Of a stretch of DNA of 64,000 nt, positions 44,924 through 51,044 are shown piece after piece. The first letter of the stretch is position 1, and each line of letters starts with the position of its first letter. The notes under the pieces were generated by a model. It worked only from the letters and a program-made list of their open reading frames with translations, did not search any database and was not told the DNA's origin. A program made the position numbers and the translations under genes. This DNA comes from CAZTAR01 sp043813895 (lineage in GTDB: Bacteria; Planctomycetota; Phycisphaerae; UBA1845; UTPLA1), in contig JBDRKQ010000125.1 in the NCBI GenBank assembly GCA_043813895.1, positions 9,941-73,940 on the forward strand, read 5' to 3'.

Positions 44924-45505
44924 CTACTTCCCACCTTGCAGCTTCCTGGTCAGGGAACCGGGTTGGACGTTTCCGTGATAATGGCCGTCGATGGAGACAA
45001 CGGGCGCCATCGCGCAGGCGCCGACGCAGTTGACCGTTTCGATCGTGAGCTTGAAGTCTTCGGTCGTCTCACCCGGCGCGATGTCGAAAGCCGTGCAGAG
45101 CTCGTCTACCAGCGTCTGGGCGCCTCGGATGTGGCAGGCGGTTCCCGTGCAGATGCGAACGATGACATCGCCCTTGGGTTGCAGGCTGAATGCCTTGTAG
45201 AACGTGGCGACGGAGAACGCCTTGCTGAGCGGGACGCCGATCCGCCGGCACAGCAGCTCGACCGCCTCGCAGGGGACGAAGCCGAACTCGGCCTGCAAGT
45301 CCTGAAGGCCGTGGATCAGACCCGTCGGATCGCCCTCCGGGTAGCGCTCGATGACCTTGTGCGCCCGTTTTGGGTCGATACAGGTCCTGGAGTCTGTCGC
45401 GGAGTTGCTCCACTGGCGTCTCGCCTGTGTTTTCACCGCCGAGACGGCGGCGCCGCTGTGGCGTTGGCGTGGCGTTGAGGCTTTCTGAGCCGGCTTCTTA
45501 TCCAT
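44924..45505 (-). CDS. NuoE/HydC-like [2Fe-2S] subunit with a repeat-derived N-terminus
   Basis: A 193-residue protein whose last 150 residues match NuoE: DLQAEFGFVPCEAVELLCRR, VPLSKAFSVATFYKAF, and the cluster ligands CTGTACHIRGA and NCVGACAMAP. It passes electrons in flavin/Fe-S complexes. The first 40 residues are extra and basic; nucleotides 45414-45444 encoding SAVKTQARR belong to a dispersed repeat seen also at 51577-51607. The start (ATG 45505) overlaps the gamma stop by eight bases, with GGGAAGAG ahead of it. Confidence 0.88.
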   Translation of the reverse strand: MDKKPAQKASTPRQRHSGAAVSAVKTQARRQWSNSATDSRTCIDPKRAHKVIERYPEGDPTGLIHGLQDLQAEFGFVPCEAVELLCRRIGVPLSKAFSVATFYKAFSLQPKGDVIVRICTGTACHIRGAQTLVDELCTAFDIAPGETTEDFKLTIETVNCVGACAMAPVVSIDGHYHGNVQPGSLTRKLQGGK

Positions 45506-46049
45506 CACTCTTCCCTGCCTTCGCGAGTTCGTAGCCCTTCAAGAAGGTCTTGCGGTTGACATCGAGGAACTGCTTCTTCTTGGCGAAGGTCTTTTCGATT
45601 GCCTTGAGGAGCACCTTGTGCGACACGACCTCATCGAGCCCGATGTAGGCGCCGAGCATGACGAGGTTGGCGGACCGTCTGTTGCCGAGCTCGGTGGCGA
45701 TGTCGTCGGCTCGGATGCGGAACGACCGGATGTCCGTTCGGTCGGAGTTCACGGGAATCATCGAGCTGTTGATGACGAGGATGCCGTCCTTGCGGAGCAT
45801 CGGTGCGAACTTCTCGAGCGAAGGCAGGTTCATGACGACGGCGGCCCCGGGCGAGGAGATTAGCGGGGACCCGATCGGCTTGTCCGCGATTACGATTGTG
45901 CAGTTCGCCGTGCCGCCGCGCATCTCCGGGCCGTAGGAGGGGAGCCAGGTGACGTCCTTGCCCTCTTCAAGTCCGGCATAGGCGAGGAGCTTCCCGATCA
46001 GCATCAGCCCCTGCCCCCCGAAGCCGGACATAATCACGTCAGACTGCAT
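45498..46049 (-). CDS. 2-oxoacid:ferredoxin oxidoreductase, gamma subunit
   Basis: A 183-residue gamma (POR/KOR-type) subunit, starting at an ATG with GGAGGAG upstream. The diagnostic N-terminus SGFGGQGLMLIGKLLAYAG and PSYGPEMRGGTANCTIVI are present, as are DEVVSHKVLLKAIEK motifs. It forms part of the oxidoreductase with alpha, beta and the small ferredoxin. Only one base separates it from the beta stop. Confidence 0.93.
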   Translation of the reverse strand: MQSDVIMSGFGGQGLMLIGKLLAYAGLEEGKDVTWLPSYGPEMRGGTANCTIVIADKPIGSPLISSPGAAVVMNLPSLEKFAPMLRKDGILVINSSMIPVNSDRTDIRSFRIRADDIATELGNRRSANLVMLGAYIGLDEVVSHKVLLKAIEKTFAKKKQFLDVNRKTFLKGYELAKAGKSDG

Positions 46050-46050
46050 C

Positions 46051-46836
46051 TCACACTCCTCCCTGCGACGCGGCGGCGAGGGCGGCCGGCGTCTTCTTGG
46101 GATTAGGATGCTTGAACACGCCAAGTGGGTAGTAGGGGGCCATCGTATTCTCGAGCCACTTGTTCGACTCGGAGCTCGTCAGGCCCCAGTTCGTCGGGCA
46201 GATAGAGAGCACTTCTACCATCGTGAAGCAGACGCCTTCCGCCTGGAGCCGGAACGCCTCGCGGATCGCCCGCTTGGCCTCGATGACGCGGAGCGGTGTG
46301 TGGACGGCGACGCGCGCCAGAAACGCGGGCGTCGCCAGCGTGTTGATGAGCTCCACAACGCGAATCGGGTGCCCTTCGCGCTCGGTGTTTCGTCCGAACG
46401 GGCACGTCGTTGTCACTTGGCCCGGCATGGTCGTCGGCGCCATTTGGCCGCCCGTCATGCCGTAGATGGCGTTGTTGACGAAGATGACGGTGATCCGCTC
46501 ACCGCGGTTTGCGGCGTGGATGATCTCGGCCGTGCCGATCGAGGCAAGGTCTCCGTCCCCTTGGTAGGTGAACACGATCAAGTCGGGCCGACAGCGTTTG
46601 GCGCCGGTGGCGACGGCGGGGGCGCGGCCGTGTGCCGCCTCGAACATGTCGCAGTTGAAGTAGTTGTAGGCCAGCACGGAGCAACCCACGGGGGCGATGC
46701 CAACGGTACGCTCGCGAAGGCCGAGCTCATCCATCGCCTCGGCGACAAGGCGGTGGATCGTGCCGTGGGTGCAGCCCGGGCAGTAGTGCGTGTGGCTGGG
46801 CGTGAGAGATTCCGGGTATGCGAATATCCTCTTCAT
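46051..46836 (-). CDS. 2-oxoacid:ferredoxin oxidoreductase, beta (TPP-binding) subunit
   Basis: A 261-residue thiamine diphosphate-binding subunit. CPGCTHGTIHRL is the N-terminal Cys motif, and GDGDLASIGTAEIIHAANRG...VFVNNAIYGMTGGQMAPTT is the TPP/Mg site. The sequence fits the branched-chain 2-oxoacid (Vor) or 2-oxoglutarate (Kor) types better than pyruvate enzymes, which are usually longer or fused. It decarboxylates a 2-oxoacid with CoA and passes electrons to ferredoxin. It lies downstream of a repeat hairpin that separates it from alpha. Confidence 0.9.
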   Translation of the reverse strand: MKRIFAYPESLTPSHTHYCPGCTHGTIHRLVAEAMDELGLRERTVGIAPVGCSVLAYNYFNCDMFEAAHGRAPAVATGAKRCRPDLIVFTYQGDGDLASIGTAEIIHAANRGERITVIFVNNAIYGMTGGQMAPTTMPGQVTTTCPFGRNTEREGHPIRVVELINTLATPAFLARVAVHTPLRVIEAKRAIREAFRLQAEGVCFTMVEVLSICPTNWGLTSSESNKWLENTMAPYYPLGVFKHPNPKKTPAALAAASQGGV

Positions 46837-46934
46837 GTCAGGCTCTCCCGTTGAGAACTGCGAGGCTTCCGCCTCGGGCTATTGGCTTCTCAACGTTGCA
46901 GCGTTCAACGTTTCGGAGTTCGGGACACGCGCAT

Positions 46935-47013
46935 CAATAAATTGCACATCTCATATGGGTGGTACGGGCATCTTGCCCGTGCGGCTACGGGCGGGACGCC
47001 CGTACCACCCTTC
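46935..47013. repeat. Dispersed repeat, family B (expanded) inside an operon
   Basis: AATAAATTGCACATCTCATA followed by GGGTGGTACGGGC, then a second arm copy CTACGGGCGGGACGCCCGTA and CCACCC. It is the sister of 23405-23461. The long hairpin lies in the 241-base gap between the alpha and beta genes and may lower transcription into beta and the following genes. Confidence 0.75.
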
Positions 47014-47077
47014 GGCATTCGTTCAGTTTACTTGTGCGCACGCCCTCAGTAGTCAGTTGTCGACCTTTCGCTATTCG

Positions 47078-48145
47078 CTATTTGCCCTTGATCATCTTCC
47101 TTAGTTTTCCTGCTACGTCGTCCGGCGACGGCACGACGCCGCCGGCTTCGCCGTAGAAGTCGATCGGCTTCGTGCCGAGCACGGCGAGCTTCACGTCCTC
47201 GATCATCTGCCCCGTGCTCATCTCGACGACGAGTATGCGCTTTGCCTTCTTCGCCTCTTTCGCCAATGCTTCGTAGGGATACGGCCACAGCGTGATGGGG
47301 CGAAATACGCCGATCTTCTTCTTGTCCGCCTTTTTGATTTCGTCGGCCGCCGTCTTGCAGATGCGGGCCATCGTCCCGTAGGCCACGATCAGGACGTCCA
47401 ACTTGTCGCCGCGGCAGGCGTAGCTCTCCGACCTCTTCTCCGTCTTCTCGATGAGGTCGTATCGCTTTCTGAGCCTCCAACTGTTCGCGTTGCACTCGTC
47501 TTCCTTGAGGTAGAGCGAGTTGATGATGTTCGGCTTGCGGCCCTTCGCGCCGTTGGCGGCCCAGGGTTTGGCGGGCAGGTCGTCCAGGGACCGAGCGGGC
47601 GGGAACTCGACGGGCTCCATCATCTGACCGATCATGCCGTCCCCCATCACCATCACGGGCATGAGATACTTGTCCGCGAGATCGAACGCTTCGTAGATGA
47701 GATTCACCGCTTCCTGGACGGAGGCCGGCGCGAGGACGAGGATCTTGTAGTCTCCGTGTCCGTGGCCCTTGGTCGCTTGAAGGTAATCCGATTGGGCGGG
47801 CAGGATGCCTCCCAAGCCGGGGCCCGCGCGGACGATGTTGACGAGGACGACCGGCAAGTGTGAAGCTGCGATGTACGACACGCCCTCGGCCATGAGGCTG
47901 ATCCCGGGGCTCGATGACGTTGTCAGCACGCGCTTGCCCACGCCGGCGCCGCCGTAGAGCATATTGATGGCCGCGACTTCGCTCTCCGCCTGGACGAAGA
48001 GCCCGTCCACCTCGGGGAATCGCTTCGCGAGGTACTCGGGGACCTCGGTCTGCGGTGTGATCGGGTAGCCGAAGAAGTTGCGGCAGCCGGCTCGGATCGC
48101 GGCTTCGCCGATTGCCTCGCATCCCTTCATGAGAACCTTGGCCAT
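47078..48145 (-). CDS. vorB: 2-oxoacid:ferredoxin oxidoreductase, alpha subunit (VorB-like)
   Basis: A 355-residue alpha subunit. Its start MAKVLMKGCEAIGEAAIRAGCRNFFGYPITPQTEVPEYLA and AESEVAAINMLYGGAG..VLTTSSSPGISLMAEG closely recall 3-methyl-2-oxobutanoate dehydrogenase subunit VorB, from memory of that family. The sequence also has GPGLGGILPAQSDY and DKYLMPVMVMGDGMIGQMMEP. It acts with beta, gamma and the small ferredoxin. Substrate could be branched-chain 2-oxoacids, or 2-oxoglutarate in related enzymes. The start 48145 is preferred over the longer frame. Repeat hairpins lie on both sides of the gene. Confidence 0.88.
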   Translation of the reverse strand: MAKVLMKGCEAIGEAAIRAGCRNFFGYPITPQTEVPEYLAKRFPEVDGLFVQAESEVAAINMLYGGAGVGKRVLTTSSSPGISLMAEGVSYIAASHLPVVLVNIVRAGPGLGGILPAQSDYLQATKGHGHGDYKILVLAPASVQEAVNLIYEAFDLADKYLMPVMVMGDGMIGQMMEPVEFPPARSLDDLPAKPWAANGAKGRKPNIINSLYLKEDECNANSWRLRKRYDLIEKTEKRSESYACRGDKLDVLIVAYGTMARICKTAADEIKKADKKKIGVFRPITLWPYPYEALAKEAKKAKRILVVEMSTGQMIEDVKLAVLGTKPIDFYGEAGGVVPSPDDVAGKLRKMIKGK

Positions 48146-48193
48146 AGCGCCGTCCAATCTTACCAAGCAAGAAGGCAACAATCCTTCACAGCG

Positions 48194-48272
48194 TGGGTGC
48201 CACTGGCGGCTTGCCCGCCAGTGTGTTGTTTACTTGCGCGGGCACTGGCGGACAAGCCGCCAGTGGCACCCG
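48194..48272. repeat. Long hairpin repeat between ferredoxin and alpha genes
   Basis: GGGTGCCACTGGCGGCTTG (48195-48213) pairs perfectly over 19 bp with CAAGCCGCCAGTGGCACCC (48253-48271). It fills most of the 183-base gap ahead of the alpha gene. The design resembles families B and C in outline but the sequence is different. Confidence 0.8.
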
Positions 48273-48328
48273 CTATCGCAAGTTGTTCACCCGTGACCGG
48301 CAACTGTTTGCACACCACACAATCCCGC

Positions 48329-48562
48329 TTAGTAGCTGAAAAACTGGTACTGTGTCCCGTGTACGAACACTTCAATCGCAACGTCCGGACAACTGATCGC
48401 ACAGAGCATGCACCCCAGGCATCGGGGCTGCTGAGAAGGCGTCGCGACGAAGTAGCCCTTCTCGTTGAGCTTCTTCGATATCGAGAGAACGCCCTGTGGA
48501 CAGGCCTCCACACAGCGCTCGCAGCCCTTGCAGCGTTTCTCATCGACGACGATCTTCGGCAT
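48329..48562 (-). CDS. 2[4Fe-4S] ferredoxin, delta subunit of the 2-oxoacid oxidoreductase
   Basis: A 77-residue ferredoxin with CKGCERCVEACPQG and CLGCMLCAISCPDVA, and the typical start MPKIVVDEKR. Such small ferredoxins form the delta subunit of POR/VOR/KOR enzymes. It precedes alpha by 183 bases (with a hairpin in between) and follows the ATPase gene by 11 bases. Confidence 0.92.
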   Translation of the reverse strand: MPKIVVDEKRCKGCERCVEACPQGVLSISKKLNEKGYFVATPSQQPRCLGCMLCAISCPDVAIEVFVHGTQYQFFSY

Positions 48563-48573
48563 ACCTACTCACC

Positions 48574-49341
48574 TCACTCCCGGCGGGAGCCGTTGCCCGC
48601 AAGGCCGGGATCTCTGCCAAGAACACGCTCGGCCCGGTCTGCCATGCTTCTCAACTTCCACGGCGGCAACATCCGTCGCTTGATCCAGAGGACGGGCGTG
48701 TCGGGCATCTTAGCGTCAAGCTCGCCTTGCAACTCCTCGTTGGCGGTGGCGAAGGCGATCGGCAGACCCGCTGCATGCTGCACTTCGCGTGCCAGCCGGA
48801 GGCCGTCAAGCACGGTTTGCGAATCCGTCTCCTCCAGCAGATGCGTATTGGAGATGAAACCGGTGACTCGGAGCCGGGAAGCGGCCTCGATCTCACCCTT
48901 GATCTTGAGGCAACCCTCGACTGTCTCCGTGAAGGGGCGTTTTGCGTTTAGAACCTGGAGCATCGCGTAAGGTGTGTCTGCGAAGGCATCCGCAAGCGAA
49001 CCCAGCACCCGCGCTCCCACGTCGTCGCCGCCGACGTCGCAGATCAGCACGCCCTCACCGCTACGAATCGCACCACGGATCTCCGGCAGGATGATCGGCA
49101 GATCCGCAGCGACGTACTCATTGTCGGGGTTGATCACGCGAATGCCGAACTGCTCCATCTCTTCCCGGGCCTCTCGGCACCGGAAGTACGGGTTGACGAC
49201 GTCGAGATCGGCGATGGAGACAGGGGTGCGCTCAGAGAGCCGGATCGCCAGATTGACGGCGACCTCGGTTTTGCCAGAGCCGTAGTTGCCCACAATGAGA
49301 ACGGCGGATTCCTGCGGGCGATATTCGAGATTCCTGCCCAT
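48574..49341 (-). CDS. P-loop ATPase heading the oxidoreductase operon
   Basis: A 255-residue ATPase with a Walker A GNYGSGKTEVAVNLA, a switch-like IADLDVVNPYFRCREARE and Walker B-like VLICDVGGDDVGARVLG. The sequence belongs to the SIMIBI/ParA-like class, related to CooC/cobyrinic acid synthase-type nucleotide proteins. GGGGAGG precedes the ATG at 49341. Gene position suggests a cofactor- or Fe-S-assembly or maturation role for the oxidoreductase, but this is inference. Similar ATPases do accompany VOR/KOR genes in anaerobes, from memory. Confidence 0.8.
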   Translation of the reverse strand: MGRNLEYRPQESAVLIVGNYGSGKTEVAVNLAIRLSERTPVSIADLDVVNPYFRCREAREEMEQFGIRVINPDNEYVAADLPIILPEIRGAIRSGEGVLICDVGGDDVGARVLGSLADAFADTPYAMLQVLNAKRPFTETVEGCLKIKGEIEAASRLRVTGFISNTHLLEETDSQTVLDGLRLAREVQHAAGLPIAFATANEELQGELDAKMPDTPVLWIKRRMLPPWKLRSMADRAERVLGRDPGLAGNGSRRE

Positions 49342-49816
49342 GCGAAGACGCCTCCCCAACGGGATCAGCGGGTAACGCGCGGTCAAGCGCCGCACATCCC
49401 CCGGGATGCCGCTGAAGAGCACTCAATGAGGGAATCCGTCGCTTCGTGGGGATTCGAGCCTGTTGGCGGCAACCGGTCCGCCCTCGCGACAACAGACCGA
49501 ACCGACGATTCCCGGATCAACTTATCCCAGCCACACTTGTGGCAACCACGACGGCTGAGAATACCCGATTCAGTCGGGGAATGCACGCCGGCTATTCGGC
49601 GACCCTGCGGCGACCGACGCGTTCGGCGTTTACGGGCCATCCGCTCTTCCGAGTCTCGTGGGGGTGTCGCATTATCGGCCGCTGGTGCGGCAAGGGAACA
49701 CTGCTGACGTGGGTGCGAGAAGTGATTCCCGCACCAGCCGCGAGGGAACACTGCTGACGTGGGTGCGAGAAACCGCTGACCGCTGGTGCGAGAATCCTTT
49801 CTCGCACCCATCCGAG
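49342..49816. other. Intergenic region beside the RAYT gene
   Basis: The 475-base stretch has the operon promoter region for the ATPase at its left side, and REP elements at its right side. Short palindromes such as CCCGATTCAGTCGGG at about 49567-49581 occur in between. No gene was supported. Confidence 0.5.
49681..49808. repeat. REP cluster, family D, downstream of the RAYT gene
   Basis: AGGGAACACTGCTGACGTGG and the next bases GTGCGAGA occur twice with a period of 50 bases (49693 and 49743). The cluster ends with the hairpin GGTGCGAGAATCC-TTTCTCGCACC at 49785-49808. The same core flanks the other side of the RAYT gene. Confidence 0.85.
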
Positions 49817-50350
49817 TCAGATTTCCAACTCGTCCATCTCAGCGCATACCTCACGCCGGCCTGCGTACCAACCGGCCGAGCTGTACCACCAATCCTCCGG
49901 CGCGGCGACAAGTCCCTTCCGGACGGGATTCTCGTGCAGGTATCGCAGCTTCTGATCGAATACCGCGGCTGTCGAGATTGCCTGTGGATGGAACCCGTCT
50001 TCCCAGAATGAGAACTCCCCACGCTGTCTGCGGGCGCGTTGGGTTCCGTGCTCCAGCGACGCGAGGATCGCCTGTCGTCCATCGGTCGCCAAACGGTCGT
50101 GAATCGTTTGGGACGTGAACCGCTTGAAATCTCGCATCATCGCATGCAGGCCGTCGCCGGCAGCGATCAGGTGTGCGTGGTTAGGCATCACCACGAAGGC
50201 GAAGAGTTGCAGTCCCTTTTCTGCTCGGCAGAAGGCAAAAGACTCAATTAGCGGGTCGATGTATCTTGCTTCAATGAAGACAGGCGTCCAGTCCAGGATC
50301 GTGATGGTGCAGAAGTAGGGGAGGTTTTCGTCTGCGCGATAGCGGCTCAT
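49817..50350 (-). CDS. REP-associated tyrosine transposase (RAYT)
   Basis: A 177-residue Y1/HUH-family transposase of the REP-associated type. The HUH motif is in VVMPNHAHLIA; the catalytic Tyr is in RYLHENPVRKGLV. The beginning SRYRADENLPYFCTITILDW and FWEDGFHPQAIS motifs fit the family. Such enzymes act on single-stranded REP/BIME hairpins. Start at 50350; longer frames run into a REP. The gene is flanked on both sides by family D hairpins with the same core, the classic REPtron layout. It seems intact. Confidence 0.92.
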   Translation of the reverse strand: MSRYRADENLPYFCTITILDWTPVFIEARYIDPLIESFAFCRAEKGLQLFAFVVMPNHAHLIAAGDGLHAMMRDFKRFTSQTIHDRLATDGRQAILASLEHGTQRARRQRGEFSFWEDGFHPQAISTAAVFDQKLRYLHENPVRKGLVAAPEDWWYSSAGWYAGRREVCAEMDELEI

Positions 50351-50378
50351 GGCGACCAAGGTAGCACGTGGGTGGAGT

Positions 50379-50450
50379 CGCGGGAAGGGATTCCCGCACA
50401 GATGGTGCGAGACGGGATTCTCGCACCAGCGAAGAGGGGATTCCCGCAGC
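50379..50450. repeat. REP cluster, family D, upstream of the RAYT gene
   Basis: Three hairpin arms: GCGGGAAGGGATTCCCGC, then GGTGCGAGACGGG-ATTCTCGCACC, then GGGGATTCCCGC. It mirrors the downstream cluster. Confidence 0.85.
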
Positions 50451-50579
50451 GGCCGTTCCCCACCCCTGGAAGGGATGGGAAACCCAGCCATCATCCTGAG
50501 AATGCAAGATGCCCGCAGCACTGACCTGGCGGCCGCCGCGAGCCGACCGCGTGAACCGAAAAAAAAGGCGGCGGATTGC

Positions 50580-50626
50580 TTGACAGCCTCCTACATACGT
50601 AGTACACTTACGACAGATGTAGTAGA
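50580..50626 (+). promoter_or_regulatory. Promoter with BlaI-type operator
   Basis: TTGACA (50580-50585), 17 bases, TACACT (50603-50608) form a good sigma-70 promoter. The spacer carries the dyad CTACATACGTAG (50591-50602), close to the TTACATATGTAA-like core of BlaI/MecI operators, and a second, weaker dyad GACAGATGTA lies 20 bases downstream (50612-50621). The BlaI-like repressor starts at 50648, so autoregulation is expected. Confidence 0.75.
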
Positions 50627-50647
50627 GCTCATCGCAAGGGGTATCTG

Positions 50648-51037
50648 ATGGCGGATCGCCGGATAGAGCTTGGTGACGCGGAACTGGAGGTCTTGCGGGT
50701 CCTCTGGGAAGAGGGCCCCTGCACGGTGCGGCAGGTGCTTCGCCATCTGCACGACGCCGGCCGCCGCGTTGCCTATACCACCGTCCTGACCTTCCTCACC
50801 CGACTGGAGCAAAAGGGGCTCGCCGCGAGCGACAAGACCGGCATCGCGTATGTCTATCGCGCGACAGTCTCGCAGGACAAAATACGGCGGTCTCGCCTGC
50901 GGGAACTCGTTTCCCAACTGTACGACGGGGAGGCGGCCCCGCTTGTCCTCCAATTGATGAAGAGCCAGAAGTTCACGAAGCAGGAACTCGCCGTGTTGCG
51001 GAAGCTCATCAAGGAACTCGACTCGAAAGCCAGGTAG
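50648..51037 (+). CDS. BlaI/MecI/CopY-family repressor
   Basis: A 129-residue winged-helix repressor with LGDAELEVLRVLWEEGPCTV at the N-terminus, VAYTTVLTFLTRLEQKGL (recognition helix and wing) and a C-terminal dimerisation helix. The DNA-binding site is the upstream dyad. In the family it is cleaved by a BlaR1-type membrane protease, and a BlaR1-like gene follows 7 bases later. It likely represses itself and that gene, and perhaps distant targets. No beta-lactamase is seen. Confidence 0.93.
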   Translation: MADRRIELGDAELEVLRVLWEEGPCTVRQVLRHLHDAGRRVAYTTVLTFLTRLEQKGLAASDKTGIAYVYRATVSQDKIRRSRLRELVSQLYDGEAAPLVLQLMKSQKFTKQELAVLRKLIKELDSKAR

Positions 51038-51044
51038 CGCAGCC

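Noticed and set aside
47046..48170. 374-residue minus-strand frame in another register across the alpha subunit gene
   Set aside because: Shadow of the clear VorB-like gene; composition is Arg/Gly/His-rich and without domains.
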